A DNA stretch of 64,000 bases from SMWN01 sp965261165. Lineage in GTDB: Bacteria; Pseudomonadota; Gammaproteobacteria; Eutrophobiales; Eutrophobiaceae. This document shows positions 44,315 through 53,159 of this stretch, in pieces (position 1 is the stretch's first letter; every line of letters starts with the position of its first letter). Below the pieces are notes generated by a model. That model did no database searches, was not told the origin of the DNA, and worked only from the letters and a program-made list of their open reading frames with translations. The stretch is from NCBI GenBank assembly GCA_965261165.1, contig OZ253445.1, positions 1,302,001-1,366,000 of the forward strand, written 5' to 3'. Made by a program: the position numbers and the translations under genes.

Positions 44315-47300
44315 TCGGCAGGAGTGCCGTTTTGGTAGGCTTTTTTCATTGCCTCATTAGTGCTTTCGACTATGTAAGAAAATATAATTTGCCCAGTGCT
44401 AACTTTCTCAATAAATAAATTTGAGCGTGGTTTGCCTAATAACGAAATTTTTAAATACTCGCCTGCAATTTCTAGTTGAGATAAATATTCGTTGTCTTTA
44501 GTTTTCTTTAAAAATTCTTTCTTATTTAAAATTCTTTCTTTATTTCTCTTATCTTTTGTTATCAATGTCTTATAAATTTTGTCATCTATGTCGCCTCTAT
44601 TTTTTAAACCTTTTAATTTTTCTAATTCCGGATTATCAATTTCAAAATATTCTTGAAAACTTGTTTTTTTGAATTTCCATTCATCATTATTTTTAGGTTC
44701 CCTTACTTCTGCTGGAATATTTACAAAATGATTCATTGTTTCACCTAAATCACCTAAATTTTTAAATTTAACAAAATCCATGGATACTCTAATATTAAAT
44801 CTATCTTTAGAACCAATGGAGTAGGACAATGAAGTTATTTTTTTTGCTAATTCTGGTGTTAAGCTAATATCCTTCCATTCGTCAAAATAGCAAACATTCT
44901 CCACCTGTTTCTGCCTGCCATCCAATGGGGCAATGTTGGTACTTGCTGCTAACTCATCAATTAACACTGGTATTTTTAATTTCTTATCATAGCCTTTGGT
45001 TGCAAATCCCTCTATGCCACTCACTTGATAAACTGTCTCGCCTGTCAATGGATTTTTGCGCTTAATTCTAAAGCCACCTGATGGGGCGGATACAATGGGT
45101 AGCGAATAATCTTTTCGCACCTGTTTGTGTTGATTTTTATTTTTTATTTTGTCTGTGTGAAAGAACGCTTGAAATAATTTATCCCAGCTTGTTTGCGGGA
45201 TTAAATCTTTATTTTTTTTAAATTCTAATTCAAAAGATTTTTGTAGTAGTTCGTTGTTTTCAAGTGATTTTAAGCTGTCATGTTCTTTAAGTTTATTATC
45301 AAAAATTTTTTTTGGTACAATGCCCGATTTTTTAGCAAGCTCCCCTTTGTCATTTTTCTTTAATAAGTGTTTCTTTAATTCGTCTATTTCCAAACCACTC
45401 TGTTCAGATAGTCTTTCCCAAAAGCCACCTAATTTCGAATTGTCAATTTCTACTTGTTCTGGTTTGCCAAAGCATTCTGCCAATGTGGTTTCATTGCCGT
45501 CATAATCTTTGATGGGATGCCTGATTAACTGCTCCCACTGACTTTTTGCAGGCAACCAAAAGCCTGAAACCTTAAGTTTTTTATCTAACCCCTCTTTTTT
45601 GATAAAAGTTTTCTTTCCTTGACCTGTCAATAGCACACTCTTAATTTCTTTTTTCTCAACGCTATAACGCAATTCTTCCAATTGTTCAGCTTGCTTAATT
45701 TCGACATCACCACAAACCTCTTTAGCGCATTTTTGTAAATGGGCTAGGGCTTTGGTTTTGTCAATAGATAGATAGGTGTATTTTTGTTGATTATCTGACA
45801 GGCTACCCGTTACAGGTTTTTTGTTTTTCTTTTTCGTTGAGCCTGTGTATAAAAATGGCTTCAGTAATTCAAAATATTCATTTTGCTTTTTTTGTTGATC
45901 TTCTTTGTTGGTTTGTAATTTTTTATCAAAATTATTTATGCCTTTTTTGGGTTCTTTTAATGGATGATTATCGAGCGAGAAACCATAATAAATTTTATCA
46001 TTATCCAACAATATCGGCATAAACCGTTCGCCATATAGCCCTTCCTTAAATATCTGTGTGGATTGTAATTTTTTACGATATTTTGGCTTACGCTTAATAT
46101 GCTGAACATCTCCATTTTTTGGCAATAATTTTTTTAACCATTCTCCTTTCTCGCTTTCCTCTGTTAAATGGGTAGTTGTTAATGTTTTAGCAACCGCTTC
46201 GCTTTTTAAGGCTGCCGCTAAAACTAAAGCGGCATCAATAACATGCGAAAATGCACCTTGTCGTTCTGGTCGTTCTGGTTTTTTTAAGTCCTCGTCGTAC
46301 TCACCTAAAACTGTGCGCAATTGACTCACTTCTTGGGCATTTATTTGATACGTTTTAACCTCTACCTTAGGATATTTTTCTTGTAATAGTTTGCGTATTT
46401 GCTTGCCTAAATAGCCCTGCGTACCATTAACAAGGGTTTTGTATCGGGTGTTTAGTAATGGAAAAGTTTTCGCATCTAATTCAGGAATAAACAAGGCGTG
46501 ACGTAAATAATTCTGCTCTTTGTCTTCCAAGTGATGGAAACTAATCTCATCGCTATTGCCTAAGCTATTTACAAAATCTTTAATATCTTGCTGAATTTGA
46601 ACATTATTTGAAATTCCAAAAACTTCTTCTAAATACTGGGGATTAAGTTGATCAAATGAATATCTGTTATTGCCCTTTTGATTATTGCCGTTGCTGGAGC
46701 AATAAATCAAATTTGCTTCAGAATTAAACACCACATCGCCATGATGCTTCTTAGATTCGCTCTGAGGGATTATATGGTCAATTTCGCCTTTTGTTATTTT
46801 CTCACCCGTATAAGGACAATATTGGTTTTTCTTAATTCTATCTTTTTTATCTTGCCATTGTTTTTCTTGGTTTTCTAAGCCTTTTTCTACTCTCTTTTTG
46901 GCATCCTTTTTAACATTATTCTTTCCCTTTATTTCATGCAAGCTTTGCTCAAAGGCAAAGCGGTTTTGTTCCATCAATATTGGCACAAACAAAGTATCGT
47001 TTTCATCAATATTTAACTTTTCATTTAACCCTTCAATCTGCTTGATTTTCATCCGTGCTATTTCATAGGCTTGGCGGCTAATAATCCGGTCAAGCATCCC
47101 ATCAAACGGACGAATACTATCAGCAGTTAATCTGCTGGCATTTGATGCTGTAACTTTAACAATTTTTCCAGCTTTACTTAAAACTTCAATCGTTTGCTCT
47201 TTATCACGCCAAGCGTTTTCTTCGGTATTCCATTGGTCGGTTTTGCTAAAACCACCAATTTCGGTTTCTAAATGATTATAAAGTTGAGCAATGCTATAAG

Positions 47301-49212
47301 GATTATTGTATTTTTCTTTTTTCCCACACCTTATAGTTTGACTCTTAAAATAAGAATCAATCTCAGTAGCAACTTCTTCTGCATATTCTATAGCGTCAAC
47401 AATATCTTTATAATCATGTTCATATTTTTCCCATCTATTTTTTTGCTCCGGTGTAATTTCTTTTGTTTCTTTTCTTAAAACATATTGTCGTCTTTGAATG
47501 GTTTTAGAGATGTAGTTAAATGCGTTACCATATTCTTTGCGTGTTTCTTCTATTTTTCCAGCAAGGCTTTTAGTAGTTGCATTGCCTCTTATTTTTTTAT
47601 TCCAACACTTTTCTTTGAATTCTTCTAATTCCCCACTTTTCTTGGTTTTTGAATTTAATTTGAAATCACATCTTAAAATATGCCCAACCAATCTATGCTG
47701 AATATTGCCTTTATGCGGTGGATTGGTCTCGCACCTAAAAAATAAACTACCCTCTTCTGTCCATAAGCCCTGTTTAGCAATATCAACTTCTGCATAATAA
47801 TTTTTTGCGAATACAATAATATTGTCTGCTTGATTATTGCTGTGATTATTTAGTAATTCTGTAGCTTTGTTTACCTCTAGTCTCTCTCTACCTTGCGTTA
47901 ACCGTCGTAATTTATAAGGGTCTCGTGCGGTGGTTCTATCTAAAATTCTATGCAAGGTATCAGCAAGTATCTGCCGCTCTTCGGTTTCACCGCTGTTTTT
48001 TTGGATGCGAACATTGTCTTTCAATCCTTCTGCAATATTAATTTTTTCGGTAACATGAGGATCTGTTTGAGGCACAATATATTTATCAGATAGCAATTGA
48101 GTGATTGCTTCCCAATTTGTTAAGGAGGAATGATCTAAACCTTCTGGTTTTAGTCTCAGGGTCAAATCTTTCGGCGGGCGACGATTATTTTGATCTTCGT
48201 AGGGTGGAATGCTTAATTTTGGATCAGAAGTCGTAAAAACCGCCAAAATATCTTTCTCTTTTAACTCCAATAAATCTTTTCGGTTTTCCTTTTCGTCATT
48301 TTGCTTAGCGTGCCAACTCCTAACCCACTTAAAAAACAGCTTGTGCAATTCTTCAGGCTTCCATTGATCACCTGATTTCATCGCTTTGTCATTAAAATAT
48401 TTACGCAGTATTCTTAATTGTAAATTGCTAATATTGCCAATAAGGCAGGCGAGTTTTTCATCGGTTAAATCATTGGCTAGTAACGGTTTCAGCGTGTCAC
48501 TGTTTTTTATATCTTTTTTAATGTTCTCCAGATAATTTTTTCTATGAAGGTGTCCAGTTTTATAATTATCTATTTGTTTTTCAATCAGGTTTTTTATGGC
48601 GGTAAATGCCTTAGATAATTCTGCTACTTCATCTTTATCTGTTATATCTTTTTTATCTTTTATCCATGCTTTGAGTTCTGTATTTTGTTTTCCCGATAAA
48701 GAAAAAGGTTCACCTTTTAAAAAGTCTTTCCAGTTTTGTTCACTTTTTTCATCTTTAATAATAATTTCATCACTTAACCTGTGTAGTAAATCATCATTAG
48801 TGCTGTCCTTAAAAATAAATGGTTGAAAAAAATCACTAACTATTTGTGTTTGCAAAATTTCTGCTTGTTCTTCTGTCGTTTCAATACGGTTGTATCCGCG
48901 CCGATTAAGCAAGCCATTCAAATATTCACTTTGTTTTGGGTCGGGATTTACATCATATTCCTTTTCTAAAATAAGTTTCAACAATCGTTTAGCCAATTTC
49001 CTTCTTTTGTTATTTCTAACTTGATGGCGTTTTTGAGTTCGATTGACCTGCGACCAAGTGATACTGCTACTATCAATCACAATTGTTTTTCCCGCGATAT
49101 TCCCGCTGGTGGTTGGATCTTCTCCTTGTACAAAGTGGTTAAGATAAACCCCAGTATTCTTCGCTCCCATATCGATGGCGATGGGTGAGATGATTTTTGT
49201 TTCTTGTGCCAT
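44311..49212 (-). CDS. cas9: Cas9, type II-B (Francisella-like, long form)
   Basis: 1633 residues, close to the 1629 of F. novicida Cas9. RuvC-I is PIAIDMGAKNTG with Asp14; an Arg-rich bridge helix follows (RTQKRHQVRNNKRRKLAKRL, about residues 58-77). RuvC-II has Glu748 in PILMEQNRFAFEQ; the HNH domain has His813 in GEIDHIIPQSES and Asn in FNSEANLIYC; RuvC-III has His990 and Asp993 in FSHVIDAALVLAA. So both nuclease sites look intact. The gene heads the operon cas9-fic-cas1-cas2-cas4. A GAGGGA ribosome site precedes the ATG. Two 9-bp in-frame duplications are visible (44742-44759 and 46262-46279). Base composition is AT-rich compared with the housekeeping genes. Confidence 0.98.
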   Translation of the reverse strand: MAQETKIISPIAIDMGAKNTGVYLNHFVQGEDPTTSGNIAGKTIVIDSSSITWSQVNRTQKRHQVRNNKRRKLAKRLLKLILEKEYDVNPDPKQSEYLNGLLNRRGYNRIETTEEQAEILQTQIVSDFFQPFIFKDSTNDDLLHRLSDEIIIKDEKSEQNWKDFLKGEPFSLSGKQNTELKAWIKDKKDITDKDEVAELSKAFTAIKNLIEKQIDNYKTGHLHRKNYLENIKKDIKNSDTLKPLLANDLTDEKLACLIGNISNLQLRILRKYFNDKAMKSGDQWKPEELHKLFFKWVRSWHAKQNDEKENRKDLLELKEKDILAVFTTSDPKLSIPPYEDQNNRRPPKDLTLRLKPEGLDHSSLTNWEAITQLLSDKYIVPQTDPHVTEKINIAEGLKDNVRIQKNSGETEERQILADTLHRILDRTTARDPYKLRRLTQGRERLEVNKATELLNNHSNNQADNIIVFAKNYYAEVDIAKQGLWTEEGSLFFRCETNPPHKGNIQHRLVGHILRCDFKLNSKTKKSGELEEFKEKCWNKKIRGNATTKSLAGKIEETRKEYGNAFNYISKTIQRRQYVLRKETKEITPEQKNRWEKYEHDYKDIVDAIEYAEEVATEIDSYFKSQTIRCGKKEKYNNPYSIAQLYNHLETEIGGFSKTDQWNTEENAWRDKEQTIEVLSKAGKIVKVTASNASRLTADSIRPFDGMLDRIISRQAYEIARMKIKQIEGLNEKLNIDENDTLFVPILMEQNRFAFEQSLHEIKGKNNVKKDAKKRVEKGLENQEKQWQDKKDRIKKNQYCPYTGEKITKGEIDHIIPQSESKKHHGDVVFNSEANLIYCSSNGNNQKGNNRYSFDQLNPQYLEEVFGISNNVQIQQDIKDFVNSLGNSDEISFHHLEDKEQNYLRHALFIPELDAKTFPLLNTRYKTLVNGTQGYLGKQIRKLLQEKYPKVEVKTYQINAQEVSQLRTVLGEYDEDLKKPERPERQGAFSHVIDAALVLAAALKSEAVAKTLTTTHLTEESEKGEWLKKLLPKNGDVQHIKRKPKYRKKLQSTQIFKEGLYGERFMPILLDNDKIYYGFSLDNHPLKEPKKGINNFDKKLQTNKEDQQKKQNEYFELLKPFLYTGSTKKKNKKPVTGSLSDNQQKYTYLSIDKTKALAHLQKCAKEVCGDVEIKQAEQLEELRYSVEKKEIKSVLLTGQGKKTFIKKEGLDKKLKVSGFWLPAKSQWEQLIRHPIKDYDGNETTLAECFGKPEQVEIDNSKLGGFWERLSEQSGLEIDELKKHLLKKNDKGELAKKSGIVPKKIFDNKLKEHDSLKSLENNELLQKSFELEFKKNKDLIPQTSWDKLFQAFFHTDKIKNKNQHKQVRKDYSLPIVSAPSGGFRIKRKNPLTGETVYQVSGIEGFATKGYDKKLKIPVLIDELAASTNIAPLDGRQKQVENVCYFDEWKDISLTPELAKKITSLSYSIGSKDRFNIRVSMDFVKFKNLGDLGETMNHFVNIPAEVREPKNNDEWKFKKTSFQEYFEIDNPELEKLKGLKNRGDIDDKIYKTLITKDKRNKERILNKKEFLKKTKDNEYLSQLEIAGEYLKISLLGKPRSNLFIEKVSTGQIIFSYIVESTNEAMKKAYQNGTPAE

Positions 49213-49267
49213 GCTCCCTCGTTCTGATTATTCTGGTTATTCTCTACTTTAGGCTACTATTAATAAT

Positions 49268-49295
49268 ATCATAGGGTTAGGGGAACTGGTTCAAT
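49268..49295 (-). promoter_or_regulatory. Possible promoter of the cas operon
   Basis: On the minus strand TTGAAC (or ATTGAA one base earlier) lies 15-16 bp before TATGAT, which is about 55 bp upstream of the cas9 ATG. Spacing is slightly short, so this is tentative. Confidence 0.3.
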
Positions 49296-49425
49296 TGCCT
49301 AAAGGTGCTGTGATGTTTTCTAACCTTGTTGTTAAGAATGGTTAAATATATCTACTCCGGCACTTTTAATTTTTGAATTCGAACCTGACCCTAATTCTTT
49401 TATGTTTTATCTGAAACCACTACTC

Positions 49426-49743
49426 CTAAATAGCCATTCCTATGGAAGCACCTACCATAACTATTATGAATAGCAGAAAACGAAACATTGTTATTTGCCC
49501 AGAACTAAGTTCTAAATGAAAAGCTTTCATGATCAATGTCATTATGAACCAAGCAAACAATCCTGAAACGAATACGCTAGCAACAACTAATATAGCCCAT
49601 TGCCAATCTAGTTGATTGTCTTGCGATAATGTATATAAATACACATTGCCCGCAATTATCCCAATTAACATTAGACAACCAATTACCCTCACAAATATTG
49701 GATACTTGTATCGAGTTTGTTTTTGGCTCAACAAATCATTCAT
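49426..49743 (-). CDS. Small membrane protein, candidate Rhs immunity protein
   Basis: About 105 residues from the ATG at 49743 (MNDLLSQKQTRYKYPIFVRV). Three transmembrane segments are predicted by eye: about residues 17-38, 49-70 and 84-105. The start overlaps the stop of the Rhs toxin-like gene by 8 bp, the typical position of a cognate immunity gene. I do not recognise a family. The immunity role is inferred from position and from the hydrophobic nature of the neighbouring C-terminal domain. Confidence 0.5.
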   Translation of the reverse strand: MNDLLSQKQTRYKYPIFVRVIGCLMLIGIIAGNVYLYTLSQDNQLDWQWAILVVASVFVSGLFAWFIMTLIMKAFHLELSSGQITMFRFLLFIIVMVGASIGMAI

Positions 49744-50394
49744 CGCAGTCTTCGCCTTCACATTTTTGTCTACAGGCATCTCCAGTTTTTGCACATTGAG
49801 CCAGCAATGCGGCTTCACCTAAACCGCCAAGTGCTGCACACGCTACAGCACAAGTCACTATACCAGTGCCACCTGTTGCCAGCAAACAGGCTGCTTCACA
49901 CAATAAAATTTCTACTGTAAGACCACCAGTCCAAGCTCCAAACTCACACGCGAACTGAAAATCATCACATTTTTCATTACAAGTTCTTGGATCGTAATCA
50001 TCAGGGGTATTGCAATCGGCAGGATAAACAGCGTGTTCCCATCCTTGTATCTGCCATTCTAATCCATTCAGATCAATCAACTTGAGAGGATTAGATCGAA
50101 CATAATTATAAGTATTCATCCCACCTCTCAACCCTATCGGATCACTGGTAATATACCTGCCTAACTCAGGATCATAATATCTAAAGTGGTTGTAATGCAG
50201 ATTAGTCTCCGCATCATAGTATTGTCCAGGAAAGCGAAGGTTGACACTGACACTGCCTAATGCTGGGGTATTCCCAAACGCCTCACCTTCCCAGCGCCAG
50301 ATGACCTTACGTGTTGCATCGGTGGCGAGTCGGTTGGTCAGCAAATGGTCGGTGTGGAGGTAGATGATGCCTTCTGAGGGCATCCCTGCCTGTG

Positions 50395-50512
50395 AGACTG
50401 TGTAAGAAACCCCACTAAATCGCGTTACATGTGGAAAACCCTTGCGGGTTTGGCTGTTTTACTGGGTTCCTGCTTGCGCAGGAACGACGGATGTTGGTTT
50501 TTTGCACAGTCT
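50395..50512. mobile_element. 118-bp MITE, family C copy 1, in the Rhs gene
   Basis: Ends AGACTGTGTAAGAAACC and GGTTTTTTGCACAGTCT are inverted repeats. The 6-bp direct repeat CCTGTG flanks it (50389-50394 and 50513-50518), a target duplication. Removing the element and one CCTGTG gives the minus-strand frame QIDASMPAQAGMPSEGI, an uninterrupted Rhs reading frame. A second copy is at 57270-57388. Confidence 0.9.
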
Positions 50513-50718
50513 CCTGTGCAGGCATGCTGGCATCGATCTGTGCCACTGGATGCAGGCCTTGTTGCCAGATGTAATCTTTGATCAAGGCACCGGTCTCGGT
50601 GATCTCGGTGATGAGGTAACCCTGTTGGTCATAGTGATAGATGGTAATACTGTCTATGCTGATGCCATCACCTTGATAGACAGTCTTTCTGGTTCTCTGT
50701 CCGCTATCTACAGGGGTC

Positions 50719-50766
50719 TTGCGTGGCTGAAACCGCACTTCCGACAATATGTGCAAAGGTCTCATT
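50719..50766. repeat. Solo terminal repeat of families A/D
   Basis: CGTGGCTGAAACCGCACTTC then CGACAATATGTGCAAAGGTCTCA. The last part is the TGAGACCTTTGCA terminal repeat seen at 32097, 52996 and 56121, the first part the family D hairpin. It marks where the Rhs gene was broken. Confidence 0.55.
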
Positions 50767-50850
50767 TTATAAAAATACAAACGTATGAGGCTTGTTGAGC
50801 ATGATACATGGATTATTGGTCGCCTTTATTGTTTGAAGCTGGCATTTTCA

Positions 50851-52122
50851 TCACAGTCTCCAGGTTGGATTATCGACAATATTTTTAATATCCATGATAA
50901 TCGCACCGCCATTGGATAACTTCCGGTAGTTTTCTGTGGTATAAGTTTTAAATTGCTTGTGGCTTACGGCCACTACTATGGCATCATATTTTTTACTGTT
51001 TTCCAACGGGTTATTGATAATACCGTGCTTGTACCATTTGCTTGCTTCTGCATGATTAACCCACGGGTCGTATACATCAACATTCGCTCCGAAATCTTCA
51101 AGTGTTTCTATAATATCAACCACTTTCGTGTTACGCATGTCTGGACAGTCTTCTTTGAAAGTAACACCGAGTATTAAAACATTGGCATCTTTAATTATTT
51201 TACCCGCTTTAATCATTTCTTTAATGGTCTTGTCTGCCACATATTTACCCATGCCATTGTTAATCTGTCTTGCCGCAAGGATAAGATCCGGCTTATAGCC
51301 AACCTCCTGCGCCTTGAAGGTAAGGTAATATGGATCAACACCAATGCAATGCCCGCCAACAAGCCCTGGCGTTAGTTTAAGGAAATTCCATTTGGTTGCT
51401 GCCGCTGCAATCACCTCGTTAGTATCAATGCCCATTTGGTCAAAAATAAGGGCCAGTTCGTTAATAAGTGCAATATTCACATCACGCTGAGTATTTTCGA
51501 TCACTTTTGAGGCTTCGGCTACTTTAATGCTTGATACTAGATGTGTGCCGGCGGTAATCACTTGCTTGTATAAATTATCAACCTGTTTGGCAGTTTCAGG
51601 GGTTGAGCCAGCGGTCACTTTAAGAATTTTTTTAACGGTATGCTCTTTGTCGCCGGGGTTAATGCGCTCTGGAGAGTAGCCACAAAAGAAGTCTGCGTTA
51701 AATTTAAGACCCGATGATTTCTCTAACGCCGGCACACATATTTCTTCGGTGACACCCGGATAAACGGTAGACTCATAAATAACAATATCACCCTTGCCGA
51801 GTACGGAACCGGTTGTTTTTGATGATCCTATCAATGGTGTCAGGTCCGGGCGATTGGCAGAGTCAATCGGTGTTGGAACGGTAATAATATAGATATTGCA
51901 ATCTTTTGCGTCTTGAATATCTGATGTGTAGGTTATGTTGTTTTTGACCGAGCGTAATACTTCACCTTCAATTTCAAGCACTCTATCGTGGTGCGTCTCA
52001 AGCTCTTTAATACGCGATGGATTAACATCAAAACCCGTTACGCGGAATTTTTCTGCAAAGGCAACGGCTAAGGGGAGCCCTACATAACCCAGGCCAATTA
52101 GACATATTTTTGTATTTTTCAT
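50851..52122 (-). CDS. TviB/WbpA-type nucleotide-sugar dehydrogenase
   Basis: 423 residues. It is an NAD-dependent UDP-sugar 6-dehydrogenase of the UDP-Glc/GDP-Man family, most like Vi antigen TviB (UDP-N-acetylhexosamine substrate). The Rossmann motif is ICLIGLGYVGLPLAVAFAEK, then YESTVYPGVTEEICVPALE, the catalytic Cys in LVGGHCIGVDPYYL, and GVTFKEDCPDMRNTKV in the C-terminal domain. It supplies uronic-type sugars for surface polysaccharide, but no other polysaccharide gene is adjacent, so it looks like an isolated or relocated gene. Confidence 0.9.
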   Translation of the reverse strand: MKNTKICLIGLGYVGLPLAVAFAEKFRVTGFDVNPSRIKELETHHDRVLEIEGEVLRSVKNNITYTSDIQDAKDCNIYIITVPTPIDSANRPDLTPLIGSSKTTGSVLGKGDIVIYESTVYPGVTEEICVPALEKSSGLKFNADFFCGYSPERINPGDKEHTVKKILKVTAGSTPETAKQVDNLYKQVITAGTHLVSSIKVAEASKVIENTQRDVNIALINELALIFDQMGIDTNEVIAAAATKWNFLKLTPGLVGGHCIGVDPYYLTFKAQEVGYKPDLILAARQINNGMGKYVADKTIKEMIKAGKIIKDANVLILGVTFKEDCPDMRNTKVVDIIETLEDFGANVDVYDPWVNHAEASKWYKHGIINNPLENSKKYDAIVVAVSHKQFKTYTTENYRKLSNGGAIIMDIKNIVDNPTWRL

Positions 52123-52136
52123 TATGGGCGCATCTA

Positions 52137-52477
52137 TTACTGGTCTTTTCCCGCGATTACAGCGTCAGCCTTGCTTGAACCGGCACTATTTTTGTTGACT
52201 TTGGTCTTCTTTTCAGTCTTGTTGACGTCAGTCTTCGATCCAGCATCGGGTGACTGTTTGCTTGAACTATCGTCAGTGTGTAATGCATTTTTTTGTCGCC
52301 CGTCTTAAAATCTGTTTCATACCAGCCAGCGCCCTTCAGACGAAACGCAGCAGGGGATGCTACCTTGTTCAATGTGGACTTTCCACAGGCATGACAGTCC
52401 CTCAATCGATCATCGGATAATCTTTGAAGTTTTTCCAACCTGTGACCACAGCTACCACATTGATATTCATAGAGCCT
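52137..52477 (-). pseudogene. FmdB-family zinc-ribbon protein, frameshifted
   Basis: The minus strand reads YEYQCGSCGHRLEKLQRLSD, then DCHACGKSTL and GAGWYETDFKTGDKK, the FmdB zinc ribbon with two CXXC pairs. No start codon lies in frame before YEYQC, and a seven-A run (52293 area) is one base short: adding one A continues as ALHTDDSSSKQSPDAGSKTD and ends AVIAGKDQ at 52137, a Lys/Ser-rich tail usual in this family. The gene is 15 bp upstream of the TviB-type gene. Confidence 0.7.
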
Positions 52478-52570
52478 GGCCCTCGATTATTCAAGAAATT
52501 CTTTTTGCACCCTGCTTTAGAGCTTGAGCCACTGTTGCAGCCAGATAAATTGGCCGTGCATTTGCATTAT

Positions 52571-52679
52571 GGGCTTGTCGGAAAATGGAGTTTTTAGCTT
52601 GTTGTGAATATTTAAGTCATTGTTATTAAACATTTTATTTTCTTAAAATTGGACTGATTTTGAATTAACCGACAAGCCT
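52571..52679. mobile_element. 109-bp MITE, family B copy 1
   Basis: Bounded by GGGCTTGTCGGAAAA and TTAACCGACAAGCC(T), inverted over 11 bases. It is nearly identical over its whole length to 56867-56975 (one visible internal change, GTCATTG versus GTCCTTG). No coding capacity. Confidence 0.9.
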
Positions 52680-52876
52680 ATTATATATCAATCTGGCGCA
52701 ATGGTGATGCGCGGGTTCGGTAAGGGGGCCGCCAAGGCAGGAATGCTTTGTTTCAGTTAGAAGGCTGGCCAGGATAGACAGATGTGGAGTGGGTGATGGG
52801 AATTGAATCCACGCGGTCAGCTTGTGAGACAAATTAGGCTGCCTGTGTGAGTTTCTGATAGTACGCTATTTAGATA
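52680..52876. other. Non-coding stretch between MITEs
   Basis: About 200 bp with no convincing gene; GCGCGGGTTCGGTAAGG and neighbouring sequence look like decayed IS or intergenic DNA. Confidence 0.3.
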
Positions 52877-52996
52877 GAGACCTTGGCATAATTCAAAAAA
52901 TTATCGGAAGTGGGGCCGAAGTGGGATTTTAGCCCCGCCATCGACAATGGTCTTGCGCGGCTGAAGCCGCACTTGCGGCAGTTATGCGAGGGTCTC
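52877..52996. mobile_element. 120-bp palindromic MITE, family D
   Basis: Left end GAGACCTTGGCATAATT and right end AGTTATGCGAGGGTCTC are inverted repeats. The interior contains GCGCGGCTGAAGCCGCACTT, the hairpin also found at 15911 and 50719. No coding capacity. Confidence 0.7.
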
Positions 52997-53159
52997 AATG
53001 TAAATGTACAAATAATATAATAAAGGGGAGCCTACTGCTTTGGGCTAACAAAAGCCGATTTTTCCAGCATTTTCCAATCCATAAATGCGTCTAAAGGGTA
53101 GGCAAGAGAGCGTTTTGTCAGCCAGCTTTTAGCCCCTTGTCCATTATTAATGTCCATTA

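Larger units (their letters stand above)
49736..50766 (-). pseudogene. Rhs-repeat protein C-terminal fragment with toxin-like tail, split by a MITE
   Basis: Two pieces of one gene. The upstream piece (50513-50766) reads VYQGDGISIDSITIYHYDQQ, then GYLITEITETGALIKDYIWQ; the downstream piece (49736-50394) has LRFPGQYYDAETNLHYNHFR then YYDPELGRYITSDPIGLRGG, the YD-repeat end and hyperconserved core of Rhs proteins. After DLNGLEWQ comes a roughly 105-residue variable domain with 12 cysteines and a Gly/Ala-rich hydrophobic middle, the place of an Rhs toxin. A 118-bp MITE separates the pieces; the 5' part of the gene is lost at a family A/D repeat end near 50766. Confidence 0.8.

Noticed and set aside
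45254..48826. Plus-strand open frames inside cas9 (for example 45254-45505, 47272-47478)
   Set aside because: They are antisense to a gene with clear domain motifs and have low-complexity Phe/Ser/Ile composition.
50442..50798. Plus-strand frame through the MITE and Rhs fragment
   Set aside because: It mixes MITE and antisense Rhs sequence.
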